A stretch of DNA of 64,000 bases from Trichobilharzia szidati (Eukaryota; Platyhelminthes; Trematoda; Strigeidida; Schistosomatidae), in assembly GCA_944472155.2 (NCBI GenBank), contig OX235271.1:20033710-20097709 (forward strand), read 5' to 3'. Below, in pieces: positions 1-9,774 of the stretch; positions within the stretch are counted from its first letter, which is position 1, and each line of letters starts with the position of its first letter. Both the position numbers and the translations under genes were made by a program. Below the pieces are notes generated by a model that saw nothing but the letters and a program-made list of their open reading frames with translations, was not told the origin of the DNA and did not search any database.

Positions 1-58
1 TCTTGGGGAAATTTGCTGCTTAGCTGGTGAATAACGTTGATTTTTCAGCTATGATAAT

Positions 59-729
59 GACAACGATCAGCATAAATTGAAGGAACCTAAAAGAAACAAC
101 CTCCTTTACCTACCTGGGAAGCATCGTTTCAACTACAGACGGAACTGACGAGGATGTCAAAGCAAGAATCGGGAAAGCAAGGCAAGCTTTCACTAATCTC
201 AAGTCTGTGTGGAGGTCAACAGCACTCAGCATCAAAAATAAGATCCGGATTTTCAACTCCAATGTGAAGTCAGTGATACTACTATACGGATCAGAGACTT
301 GACGTGCGTCATAAACAGCATCTCAAGCAAACTACAGACCTTCATCAACAGCTGTCTTCGCTCAAGATAAGATGGCCTCAGAAAAGATCAGCAACAGGGA
401 TCTCTGGCAATGAGCGAACCAACCCAGCAGGAACCGATTGTGAAACAAATATGCAGGAAGAAATGGAGATGGATTAGCTGGCCATACTCTGAGGAAACCA
501 TCAAGTGACATCACTAGACAAGCCCTTGAGTGGAAACCGAAAGTGAAGCGGCGAGTTGGTCGTCAGTGCGAGGGTGGGTGACTTGGAGGAGGTCATGTGA
601 AGAGGAGATGAAAACGTGTAGGCAGACTTGGAGCCAGGTGAAAACTCTATCAGAGAACCGAACGCAGTGGAGACGCACGGCTGAAGCCCTATGTTCCTCT
701 AGGAATTAAAGGAAATAATAATAATAATG
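59..729 (+). mobile_element. RTE-type non-LTR retrotransposon, 3' end (5'-truncated)
   Basis: This stretch matches the 3' part of the fuller RTE copy at 37500-40930. It starts at the region encoding TSFTYLGSIVST, passes the C-terminal zinc-knuckle-like region, and ends in a short AAT microsatellite tail at about 713-729. Short tandem repeats at the 3' end are typical of RTE-clade elements. The reading frame is broken several times, so it is a dead 5'-truncated insertion. The name RTE/SR2-like is inferred from protein motifs. Confidence 0.8.
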
Positions 730-1272
730 ATATGTGTTGTTGGCCAACAACTAGCTTGTGTTCGCGTCCGCTGGGACGCTATTGTTGAAATTCGCCTATA
801 TGTCTGTAGTATTCGTTCAGTGAGTGAATAGTTAATCGAATAGGAATGATTCACTTGTGTGTTAAGTGTGTATTTGAATAACACGACAAGATCTTTTTAA
901 TATAAAGGTTCATTTTGTAAGGCGTTCATAGTTTATCATGCAGTGTAAAATGAAAGTCTATGTCACACAAGACTGAAACCAGCATCCTCTATGAATAGAC
1001 ACTCCGATTGGCTACTAGGTGAAGTATCAGATTTAACACGTGATTCTCATTGGCCTTTGGTTTCAATCCTGTGTGACCTGAAATTTCACTTTACCTTCAA
1101 TATCACATCAAAGACCATATCAATAACGGTCTGCTATCTAAGACTACGTCAGACAGTCTCACTATCAAATATTGGAAGTGTTTAGGATGCGCAATAGTTT
1201 AATACCTAACGTGTATTTCTACCTTCATCATTGTTATTACTGAACTGGAGTGAATAAGTGCGTTCGCTACTT
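730..1272 (-). mobile_element. Leader/internal start of an LTR retrotransposon
   Basis: Read on the minus strand this segment follows directly on the LTR at 1273-2079. It begins with AAGTAGCGAACGC, which also follows the related LTR end at about 50300. It holds no long open frame; the longest is 61 codons (699-884) and is not recognised. It is probably the untranslated leader of the element, cut off by the RTE fragment at 729. A primer-binding site could not be assigned to a tRNA. Confidence 0.5.
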
Positions 1273-2079
1273 TGTTATATCTGCGCTTGTTAATTAACAT
1301 TATAACAATTGAAGGCAAGACACGGAAGCCTAGGTATATTTTCAATCACTGAGCGAGTGATTTCGGTTTATATCAAATGACATGAATTAGATAGAATGAT
1401 CAAATATGCATAGTGTTCTTTTGTTAATGCAGTATATAACCGTGGGATATGTATTCTGTCTCTAACGTCAAATAGAATGTTCAAATAGGCATTGTATACA
1501 GTATTGTATTGTGGCAATAACATTCCGACTCTAGCATCAAACACAATGTTCAAATAGATATATATATATGGTATGGTCTGTTGCTAATGCCGAATTGAAC
1601 TGTGGGAATATGTTAGAATAACACTCCGTTGACACACACTCATTGTCTGTGTCACACTAAAACGGTAATAAACTCGACTGGTACACTAATATAGTATATT
1701 TGTCCGTTGTTTCATCTCGTTCACTAAACCACGCAAATATCAAAAGACAAAGGCTGGCTGGACTGTGACTGTAAGATAGTGTATTTGGTACATCTCTATT
1801 AGGATACAAAACATCATATTTAGATATTTAATTTATCACAACAATAATACAGTTGGCTCACAACCGTGGGAATGGATTGTTCTTATGGTCTGGAAATGTC
1901 TATTCTGATTGATTGGTGATTCGACAAAGATCAAGGTGAGACAAAAGACGATTATATTGATCACATACTAAATCAGACTATGCGTGAGGATTGTAGATCA
2001 GCCTAGTAACTCCATCACATGATAAATCACACGATTCGTAAGAAGGGATGATATACTGTGTTATTTCGGGGTCCTATCA
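1273..2079 (-). mobile_element. LTR (807 bp, TGATAGGACC family), antisense
   Basis: On the minus strand the unit starts TGATAGGACCCC and ends ATAACA, so it has TG...CA ends. The first ~320 bp match 48963-49275 (+), and a middle part matches 47766-48025 (+). A separate, shorter LTR with the same start is at 25140-25585. The 3' half contains about three diverged copies of a ~78-bp tandem repeat (about 1380-1620). The Gypsy or BEL/Pao affiliation cannot be decided without internal coding sequence. Confidence 0.65.
1380..1620. repeat. ~78-bp tandem repeat inside the LTR
   Basis: Three diverged units of about 78 bp each contain a variant of 'caaatagNcattgtata' or 'ttcaaatag' spaced 75-80 bp apart. 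Because the unit is close to a multiple of three, the antisense reading frame repeats a 26-residue pattern (NIVFDAR.../NILFDVR...). This is probably coincidental rather than coding. Confidence 0.55.
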
Positions 2080-2222
2080 ATCATAGAACGATGAGATATG
2101 GACGAAAATGACGAGTTTGATGATTTCGAGTCATGAAACTGGTTTGTTGTTCATCTCTAGAATTTAAGATAAAAGAGAGATCCTCATTCGTGTTATTTAT
2201 GATTCATAATTAGTTTCAAAAA

Positions 2223-3313
2223 GGTAGTCAACGGATGTCCACTTTCCCCTTTTCTGTTTAACTTCATCATAGATATGCTAATGGAAGTATCCTTAACTGA
2301 ACTTAACGACTTAGGAATCGACTTGTTACCAGGGAATAGTCTTATAGACTTAGAATACGCAGACGACATAGTCCTGTTAGGGGAGGACGCTGACAAAATG
2401 CAGAGTCTTCTGAACACCTTGAGCAGCAATCTTCGTATGTTTGGCATGCGATTCGCCCCTGTAAAATGTAAGATGCTGCTACAGGACTGGACTACGTCTA
2501 CCCCTAGCTTAGTGATAGGGAGTGAAGTGATAGAACATGTTGACCACTTCACCTATTTGGGAAGTTGTATCAGCACCAACGGATTGATTGGTGACGAAAT
2601 CTCAGCATGGATCCAAAAAGCTCGGGGTGCTTTCGCTAACTTACACCGTCTCTGGCGTGGGCGTGACAATCCGACTATCAGCCATTGAGAGCGAAAGACA
2701 TGAAGAGATTGTCTGTTTTTGACCACAGATGTTTACGATCTCTTTCTCGCGTTAGGTGGCATAATAAGGTATGTAATGTTGACGTTAGGCGTAGAGTGTT
2801 GGGCAAAGAGGGAAAATCAATCGAAGAGGCTATAAAGTTGCATAGATTGAGATGGCTAGGTCACGTGCTGCGCATGCCTAACCATCGCCTCCCCCGACGG
2901 ACGGGCATTACTAGTTGATATAGGTGCAGGTTGGTTGGAAAAGAGTAAGTGGTGGCCGAACAAAAACATGGCATCAATCCATGAAATCCCTGACAGTTAA
3001 ACTGAGTCAGGTAGGGAGATGCAGACTTCCGGGTTGGGGCCCGCTCTCGGGACTCTAAGAATCAATGGCTGGAGACAATAGGTGACATGGCTCAAAATCG
3101 TTGTCAATGGCTTATGCAGATGTATTCAGTCTCTTTAACCTTCATATTCCTTTCTACCATTACTCATTCTGTTTCACTCTTATACTTATCTAAATTCTAT
3201 TGATTCTCTTCTCTCATTTTCCTGTCTACCTTTGTGTGCTATTTGGAACGTGGCAACTCGAACTGCTGCACTTCGGTGCCAAGTTCTATGTTGAATCCAG
3301 CAGCAGCAGTCAA
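2223..3313 (+). mobile_element. RTE-like lineage A retrotransposon, 5'-truncated
   Basis: The copy begins inside the reverse transcriptase just before CPLSPF-like residues. The main open frame (2275-2688) shows the YADDIVLL catalytic motif followed by FTYLGSCIST. A deletion near 2688 removes about 40 bp relative to the copy at 60515-61830 and shifts the frame into 2685-2918, which carries the RLRWLGHVLRM block typical of RTE-like elements. The 3' end is a CAG/CAGA-rich tail at about 3296-3313. It is 5'-truncated and frameshifted, so inactive. Confidence 0.8.
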
Positions 3314-3334
3314 CGGAGGTCTTGACAGTAAATT

Positions 3335-3555
3335 GCTTATTAAATACGCCTAATCTCAATACTACTCACTCTATTATACCATCTTATATGGAAGATAGAA
3401 ACCAATTACCAAAGACAGCTAGCCAGCCTTTTCATGTCTTCCATTTTCGATGGCCATGTCTCACCGACAGGCATACAGGAGGACAGAGCGAACTGGTGTG
3501 CAGTACACACGTCCTTTTATCGATAGCCAGCTGGAAACACCACGTCTACATAAAA
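3335..3555 (-). mobile_element. Lineage A retrotransposon fragment, antisense
   Basis: On the minus strand the segment matches the DMKRL...DHRCLRS to YNKVSNV region seen at 30880-31090 (-) and 61200-61300 (+). It lies tail-to-tail with the sense copy that ends at 3313, giving an inverted arrangement of two truncated copies. It is short and carries stops. Confidence 0.6.
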
Positions 3556-3584
3556 TAATAATAGTAATAATTTAACAGCTGAGA

Positions 3585-4830
3585 GCGTCTTACTGACTGA
3601 CTGATTTAGGGAAATGATTTTTGAGCTTATCTGAAGCCTCATCACCTTAGAATTCCAAATTGATGAATATGGTTCTTTTAAACTGAGTCAGTGACCTTTT
3701 TGGACTGCTTATCTTTCGTGTTATTGTCAATAAATCGGCTCGTGTAACTGTTTTCTGCGAATGTGGCTATTAGTAAGGAAAGTTCTGCGTCGACGCAATC
3801 AGAACTACAAATGTTTCTTAAATGAACGAAATATTCCCATACTGAATCATAAGAAAAAGCCGTAAACAGCGAAGCAAATTTTCTTTTCGACGATTCATTT
3901 TCATGAGCTGTACAATCGTAATTATTTTTGACAAAGAAATCGTTAGACTAATCAGATACTGGCAAACTTTGTCCTTGAAAAAATGTTTTACGTAATATAA
4001 TGCTTCTTAACCTGAAACAGTTCGACTGAATTTAGTTCACAAATATAAAAATTAGTTAATTGTCTATCCCATACTCATTGGATGGATCTTTTAAGAGATC
4101 CGTCATTACATCTACTGAAGCATATATTAAGGAAATTCATGCTTAGTTCAGATTCATTTTCCATCGTGAATTGCAAAGCGGTATGGCAGTTGTTGAATGC
4201 AAACAGGATGTGTGGTGAGAGCTGTCTGCTAGCCAAAATTGGTAGACAGCAAATTTACGTCAATGTTTACGTCCCAAATCATGGTCATGAGAAAACAACA
4301 AGAACACAGACTAACTCAACAGGGAATCACAGCAGACCGCGTGGGCGGTTACGATTCTCAGATATATGGTCTGACCTTCAAAGAAATGGCTACAAAGTGA
4401 TGACAGAATAACCTTCAGTGAGAAGACAACCAATCAGAAGACTGTGTTTCTCTGCTAACAATAACATATAATAATGTACATAAAAATCTATAAATATTTG
4501 CTGATTTTCTCAATAAATGATCTGTCTTATGACGATGCAGATATCATCAAGATATACATCCTTATCGCAGATAACGAAAGTGTCGTCTACGGATCTTCTA
4601 TAAACATCAAAGCGACTTATGGATTTTGTACTCAGATTCAATTAGTCTGTAGGTTTTGCAAAAAAATAATGGTGAATCGCTCATATGGTGGGTTTTCATG
4701 GATGGATGCTCATCGAGATCTACTGTTTGTAAGCCGTACGTGTATACCAATGTACTACAACTACATACAAAACAACGATATGAGAACTTCTCATCTAACT
4801 TATGATTCGTTAAACTGATAAGAAGCATTG
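3585..4830 (-). mobile_element. Penelope-like element (type 2) RT fragment split by an LTR
   Basis: On the minus strand this matches the intact-looking PLE type 2 segment at 35313-35870. The RT catalytic motif is visible as RSVDDTFVIC at about 4570-4605 (the Y of YVDD is changed to S), followed after the inserted LTR (4209-4548) by the fingers/thumb linker and the region ahead of the GIY-YIG endonuclease. Stops and frameshifts are frequent. The PLE type copies RNA into DNA and uses a GIY-YIG nuclease; here both are inactive. Confidence 0.65.
4209..4548 (+). mobile_element. Solo LTR (Gypsy-type, TGTGGTGAGAGC family)
   Basis: The sequence begins TGTGGTGAGAGCTGTC, carries a TATA box (CTATAAATAT at about 4489), an AATAAA about 4513, and ends in a degenerate GTCTT..TG.CG.T.CA. 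Its target was the PLE on both sides. The duplication is degraded: AGGA on the left, AGA-like on the right. No internal retrotransposon region is present, so it is a solo LTR. Copies recur at six other places in the window. Confidence 0.75.
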
Positions 4831-4886
4831 CAATGGAACTGTGGATTTCTTTTTATAATAAAATACTGAATAATACTAGAAGGGGA

Positions 4887-5000
4887 GGTGTGGCGTGTGC
4901 TGCTGATAAGATTTATCAGCAGTATATAAAGAGACGTTCATCGGCATAAAACACATCAAACAGAGGAGATACATTTAATGTCAGAGAAAGTAGATGATAC
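4887..5000 (+). mobile_element. Second LTR family, fragment
   Basis: TGTGGCGTGTGCTGCTGATAAG followed by TTTATCAGCAGTATATAAAG matches the start of the LTR at 51319-51614. Only the first ~55 bases align well, including the TATA box. The remainder up to about 5000 is diverged. Confidence 0.45.
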
Positions 5001-5294
5001 AACGTTGTAGCGATACATCGGAGATGTGAAACTTAAGACGAAGGTAAAGTAGAAGTAGCAAGCACAACACGGAAGATCTGTACAAATGGTGCGTTGAAGA
5101 TAATGTGTACATAATTTTGGCCCAAGTCTTTCGTCTTCTACCGTTTCAAAGGGATAGAAATTTAGTAGACTGTGTATTTTATATCAGAGATGTCACACTA
5201 TAATGTTGTACTGCTGAGTTTATATAGTATTATCATTTATTTCGAAATTTATCATGTTCATTTGTGTGTTGTTGTTTTTTTTGATTTTCTATAG

Positions 5295-5381
5295 CGGACA
5301 ATAAAAAGTTTGCTTGTGAATTGTGCGGAAATCGTTTCACCCGACAGGTTGCTTTAACGCGTCATTTACAAACTCATACTG
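5295..5381 (+). CDS. C2H2 zinc-finger exon (finger 1 of those visible)
   Basis: The 87-nt exon lies between an acceptor (tttctatag) and a donor (gtatgt). It reads DNKKFACELCGNRFTR and onward to HLQTHT, a textbook C-X2-C-X12-H-X3-H finger with the hydrophobic residues at the expected places. It starts with two bases completing a codon and ends with one base (phase 1 on both sides). With the next exon the linker becomes THTDEKPKKC, a close relative of the conserved TGEKP linker, which supports the splice. Upstream exons are expected because there is no start codon. Confidence 0.9.
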
Positions 5382-5574
5382 GTATGTTGTTGGTTGCTTT
5401 TGTTTTCTCCTCATGAATTGTTGTCTCAAATTCATAAACAACATTTGCGCGGTTCATGTGTTGAATCATTTTTTTCCCGTGATTACGGTGAATAAAATGT
5501 GTAACAGGTAGAGAGTGTATTAATTTCATACAGTGAGCACACATTGTTGTTGAAGTCGTTTAGGTGCGTCTATC

Positions 5575-5800
5575 GACTTCTTCTTTTCAATCCTTGTGTT
5601 CTAAGTGGAACAAAGAGCTTCAGACTGTTGAAATTTCACTATCTGTGTTGTCTTGTTTTACGGCCTAGGGTGGGGTGGGGTGAGGTATTGATACTAGCCT
5701 CATGCCCATTCTAACCTCTCACTGTCTCTCGGGCTTATCGTTATCGGGTAGTAAAGACTAGGTGAGTCTGTCGGTCAGGAATCGAACCCGGTTCACTTAG
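5575..5800 (-). mobile_element. tRNA-derived SINE (family 2), degraded
   Basis: The plus strand shows the family signature in order: 'ttcta.gtgga.caaagagcttca', 'ggtattg.tactagcctcatgcc', and the B-box complement 'ggaatcgaacccgg'. It is antisense and more diverged than the other family 2 copies. Confidence 0.55.
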
Positions 5801-5835
5801 GTATAAAATATGTGTGTAAAACTTGGACACTATGG

Positions 5836-6965
5836 TAGTAAGTAATTCCATATTAGTTTGTTTATTAGATGTATCACACAGTCAGTGAAACAGTATTATT
5901 TACTGGATGACAAGGTTTCGAACAAAATTTATTGTTCATAATCATATCAATTATAATCACACGACTTCGAAACTTGAGTTTTATAGTTTTCTTTGTTTTC
6001 TCCTATTTGTCGTGGGGGTAGTAGAATTTTCAAGATATCTGGGACAGGTGTTGAATCATACAAGGAAGGAACCTCGGAAACCTTACTCAGAATTCTTAAC
6101 AAGGCAGGAATAAAAGTGGCATTCAAACCCACAAACTCAATTAGAAACAAGCTTTGTCGGTTGAAGGATCCCGTGGAGCCTTCAAAACAAAACGATTTAG
6201 TTTATCTAATACCCTACCTGCAATGATTGTCAGGTCAAATACATAGGTCAAACTAGTAGCACAGGTGCAGTCAGACTAGCCGAACATTAAAACCTAGCAA
6301 AATCTAGATTTGTTAACCCGAATAAGATAAGAAATCTAGGGAATAGTTCAGCTATAGCACTCACTACATGCAATTACACACAACCATACAATAGGGGGAT
6401 GGGAGAGGATGACAGTTTTCAAATCTAATGTCACAGGGTGTAGGGAGAGAGTGATAACTGACTGAGGCTTTATTTATCGAATCAACTGCAAACACGAGTA
6501 ATAGGAATGATTCAACACCTGTCCCAGATATCTGGAAAATTCTACTACCCCAAAGACGACACAAATAGGAGAGAACAAAGAAAACTATAAAACTCAAGTT
6601 TCCAAGTCATGTGATTATTTTTTTATTCCTTCGCGTTCCCAGCGGAACATAGGGCTTCAAGTTCCAATAGCAATGTTTATTTTTACAGGATGTGGTTGCT
6701 AGCCTCATGCCTAACCTTCCTGCTTTACCAGCTTTAATTCTGGCTTAGCGAGGTAAAGGAGTGCGTCTGTGGCCGGGGATCGAACCCCGGACCATATGCA
6801 TGGTCGGCGAGCGTCCTAACCGCTGTGCCACCGACGCACCGTGTGATTATAATTGATATGATTATGAACAATAATAAATTTTGTCAAAACGTCATCCAGT
6901 AAATAATACTGTTTCACTGTGTGATACATCTAATAAACAAACTAATATGGAATTAAGTATAAAAT
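5836..6965. mobile_element. Fold-back Penelope-like element (type 1)
   Basis: The ends are inverted repeats: 5850-6055 (+) pairs with 6490-6960 (-), the right arm being interrupted by a SINE at 6619-6842. The interior (6060-6265, + strand) encodes a PLE-like GIY-YIG fragment: GIKVAFKPTNSIRNKL, then DLVYLIP and, after a frame change, VKYIGQTSS, the YIG half of the nuclease. No RT remains. PLEs often carry inverted or tandem partial copies at their ends; this one has shrunk to arms plus a nuclease remnant. Confidence 0.7.
6619..6842 (-). mobile_element. tRNA-derived SINE (family 2) with target-site duplication
   Basis: The insertion is flanked by an 8-bp duplication GTGATTAT (6611-6618 and 6843-6850) in the PLE arm. 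On the minus strand it starts with a tRNA-like head: A box around GGCACAGCGGTTAGGAC and B box GGGTTCGATCCCCGG, then 'ctcctttacctcgcta', and ends near the poly-A-like tail complement 'ttttttattcctt'. It is probably transcribed by RNA polymerase III and was moved by a LINE. The parental tRNA is not certain. Confidence 0.8.
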
Positions 6966-7264
6966 ATTTACTTTCTGTTTTTTGCTTTATTAACTGTAAA
7001 CTAAATTAGTGGTGTACTCTTTTCGATAGATCTGATGACGGTGAGTTTGACTTCTGAATTGAGTATATGAATAAGATAAACTTATGGGTCAGCTACTTTC
7101 GCAGTTTCATTTATTCTCAGATTTGATACTGAAAATAGCAGTAACTGAAGGATTTTGACATAACTACAATACAATTATTTTCAGTCGAGGTGTTTAAGCT
7201 GTCAGAAGATGATGTTACACTAGCTCTTTTCTTCTTTTCGAATAATGCGCGGTGCTATACACTA

Positions 7265-7440
7265 CTGATTGAATGTTATGAGTAGTTGACTGCCACCACC
7301 CACATGAACCAGTAGTGCTTGCTAGCCAGATGGAGGAGTTTTTTAAACACTGAATGGCTGCTTCGCTCGTTCAGAGCCGAGCTCATCAGTGGTAAATCCG
7401 GTTTGGGCCACCCGAATTATGGTCAGCTATTCCAGCGACT
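7265..7440 (+). mobile_element. MITE-like repeat fragment
   Basis: AGTAGTTGAC...ACATGAACCAG.AGTGCTTGCTAGC matches the left terminal inverted repeat of the element at 27150-27715, followed by a related 'cgttcagagccgagct' segment. Only the left end and part of the middle survive. Confidence 0.5.
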
Positions 7441-7468
7441 CCATTAATTCTTTTTTTTCTGATTTTTT

Positions 7469-7617
7469 TATTCCTTATACCTAATGCCGAGCCTCCTGTC
7501 TTTACCAATCTTATTACTGGCTAAGCGAGGTAAAGGAGTGCGTCGACCGGGGATTGAATCCCAGACCACATGAAGCATGATTGGCGAGAATCCTACTGCT
7601 GTACCACTGACGCACAC
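7469..7617 (-). mobile_element. tRNA-derived SINE (family 2), truncated
   Basis: The antisense copy keeps 'gctaagcgaggtaaaggagtg', the B-box complement 'gggattgaatccc' and the A-box complement 'taccactgacgcac'. It lacks the distal 'gaagccctatgttcc' part seen in full copies. Confidence 0.7.
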
Positions 7618-8137
7618 TAAGTATATTATAGTATATCCTTTTAACATAATCGTAATACATATATCCTTAATTTTCCTGTTTTGTCTCTAACTGGAGTGTG
7701 TACTTTTGATGAACAAGGCCTTCTTTGAGATGAATAGTTTTCTCATGGAGCATTCATTATTAATCTGGACAAGTAGTAGTGGTAGTAACAGAGACTTTAA
7801 ATGTACTTTTTGAAGTTTTCACGTTTATATGCCATAAATAGTGTAGTGACTGGTAGTTACTCATCATTGATTTAGGAGGATGGTCGACGTTCTGCGACGT
7901 GGATTCAAAGAAGGTAAAAGACAAAATGATAAATCTGAATGTAGTGACTGAGCAGCGACAAATATCCTTGTTATATATGCTAGTCATACTGTAACAGCAG
8001 AAGACAAGGGCCAGGCAACAGATCGTTTATTGAGGAAATCAACAGATATTTATATTTTATGTACATTATTACTCGCTATTATTAGCAGAGAAACAGCGTC
8101 TTCTGATTGGTTGTCTTCTCACTGAAGGTTATTCTGT

Positions 8138-8475
8138 GGGAAGTCGTGACCAGTAGGGTGCAGCCGGTCGGGAGTGTGGACAAATTCTCGCCGAACACAT
8201 TGGCTGACGGTTGCGCTATATCGTGAATTGGTAGAAGTTAGAATTCATGGGCCATTGGATCGAGTCCCAGTGGTTTAATGGTCTACGAGCTTGCCTTGTA
8301 ACCAGAAGGTCCTGGGTTCGAACCCTGGTGGATGCGTACTGATGAAGAGTCCCAAACTAGGACGAAACATCCGTCCAGTACTCCCAGGTGGTTTTCCAAT
8401 GGTTCTCTAACCAATGTCAGCTCATGATGAAACCCTGTAACCAATCAACCAAATCCCTACAAACCAATACTTGAA
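8138..8475 (+). mobile_element. tRNA-headed SINE with a hammerhead ribozyme (family 1)
   Basis: The element starts GGGAAGTCGTGACCAGTAGG and carries a tRNA-like segment at about 8275-8330: anticodon-arm-like CTTGTAACCAG and B box GGTTCGAACCC. The anticodon loop, if intact, reads TGT. It then has the hammerhead module (8336-8381) and a tail ending CCAATACTTGA. Schistosome Sm-alpha repeats are known to combine a pol III promoter with a hammerhead; this is the same architecture. Target duplication TATTCTGT marks both ends. Confidence 0.85.
8336..8381 (+). ncRNA. Hammerhead ribozyme-like motif, shifted core
   Basis: Stem I is GTACTG pairing with CAGTAC; stem II is GTCC/GGAC closing CAAACTA; GAAAC precedes a short stem III ending GTC. 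Cleavage would fall after C8375. Between stem I and stem II the core reads ATGAAGA instead of CTGATGA, so C3 is A and N7 is A. C3 pairs with G8 in active ribozymes, so activity is doubtful. See the findings for the family comparison. Confidence 0.7.
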
Positions 8476-8851
8476 TATTCTGTCATCTCTTTGATTGTCA
8501 GACCGCCCACGCAAAGTCTGCTGTGATTGGTTGTTGAGTTCTTTTTTTGATGACCATGATTTAGGAGGTTAATATTCATGTAAATTGGTGCCTATAAATT
8601 TTGGCTAGCAGACAGCTCTCACCATAATACCATTTCGTAGTTCTAATTCTGCACGGGATTATACGAACAATTGGATGACTAGTCTTTTTGTAAACCAGAC
8701 TGTGTCTATCTGTTACTACTTTTGGTGTTGTTGTTTTGATAAATCTCCATCTATTTTGTGGTAGGAGCTACTTTGGAGTCGACGTATCTTTCATAGATGT
8801 TCTGACCGAATAATTTGTTAATGTTCTTGTTTCCCATGTTATGTATATTAG

Positions 8852-8953
8852 ATGAGAAACCAAAAAAATGCAATAACTGTGGTGCAACATTCACATCCAT
8901 CGAGGAATGGCAATCTCATGTATCAACGTGTCATGACAATGATGATGATGGCG
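8852..8953 (+). CDS. C2H2 zinc-finger exon (finger 2)
   Basis: The 102-nt exon lies between acceptor tatattag and donor gtaagaa. It reads DEKPKKCNNCGATFTS, then EEWQSHVSTCH, giving C-X2-C-X12-H-X4-H, and closes with an acidic run (DNDDDG). The incoming DEKP completes a TGEKP-like linker from the previous exon. Phase 1 on both sides. The arrangement puts exactly one finger per exon, as in the neighbouring exons. Confidence 0.9.
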
Positions 8954-9166
8954 GTAAGAAACTATACGTTCTTTGTTGTGTTTTTTTCAACTTTTCATCT
9001 TATATACAGAAGCTTATGATGTTTATAAACAAGTCCCCGTAGTGTGTACTAGGAAGAAGATTTTGTACGTTTTGGGTTTTTTTTCACAACAGTAACGAAT
9101 CTAAACTTCCTTGCGAGATTCAAATCTATTACACTTCTCATTGCCAAAAGGATTTGTCTTAATTTC

Positions 9167-9650
9167 ATGCTAATTTGTTTATTAGATATATCACACACAT
9201 ACACACACACAGTGAAACAGTAATACACTGTTTACTGGATCACAAGATTTCGAACACAGTTGAATAAGATAAGTAATCTAGAGAATAGTTCAATCGTAGA
9301 TATCGCTGCATGCAATTTACAGGCAGCCATAGACTATGATGGGACAGGTTGGAGGGAAAGATTGATAACTGACTGAGGCTTTATTTATCGAATCAATCAG
9401 CTGAAAATACGTGTAATAGGTATGATTCAACACCTGTCCAGCCGGTCATCTGGGAAATTCTACTATCCCTACAATTAAGAGGAGAGGATAAAGTAAACTA
9501 TAAAACTCACGTTACGAAGTTGTGTGGTGATAATTGATGATATGATTATGAACAATGTGATAGATTGTGTTGGAAACCTTATCATCCAGTAAACAGTAAT
9601 ACTGTTTCACTGTGTGTGATATATGTAATAAAAAAATCAATACGGAATTA
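9167..9650. mobile_element. Fold-back Penelope-like element (type 1), short left arm
   Basis: Left arm 9167-9260 (+) and right arm 9425-9645 (-) are inverted copies of the type 1 terminus (CACAGTGAAACAGTAAT...TTTCGAACAC). The interior shares 'gattgataactgactgaggc' with the copies at 6440, 41470 and 46375. No coding remains. A (CA) stretch at 9191-9212 expands the left arm. Confidence 0.65.
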
Positions 9651-9774
9651 CATACACACACTACCACAGTGCCCAAGTTTTACGCATATATTAATGTATG
9701 TATACATATTTTCCTTTCTTCGATGAGTACTTGAAAAAATTGGTAGATGTTACACAACTATGACATATATGATA

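Larger units (their letters stand above)
7990..8626 (-). mobile_element. Solo LTR (Gypsy-type) interrupted by a hammerhead SINE
   Basis: The antisense LTR runs from TGTAACAGCAGAAG to GCTCTCACCATA and is flanked by a 4-bp duplication ATAC (7986-7989 and 8627-8630). A SINE of about 338 bp (8138-8475) sits inside it, with its own duplication TATTCTGT (8130-8137 and 8476-8483). The order of events is therefore LTR first, SINE second. No internal coding region is present. Confidence 0.85.
5382..8851 (+). other. Intron of the zinc-finger gene, filled with repeats
   Basis: This 3.5-kb phase-1 intron holds a degraded tRNA-derived SINE (5575-5800), a fold-back PLE (5836-6965) with a SINE in it, another SINE (7469-7617), a MITE-like fragment and a solo LTR containing a hammerhead SINE (7990-8626). 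I saw no further exon in it. Confidence 0.7.

Noticed and set aside
1368..1553. Internally repeated 61-codon frame
   Set aside because: It coincides with the tandem repeat in an LTR; the repeat unit length being near a multiple of three explains it.
8270..8332. Possible functional tRNA-Thr(TGT) gene
   Set aside because: The anticodon-arm and T-arm are tRNA-like, but the acceptor and D stems do not pair, and the same block recurs within each family 1 SINE; it is a SINE head.
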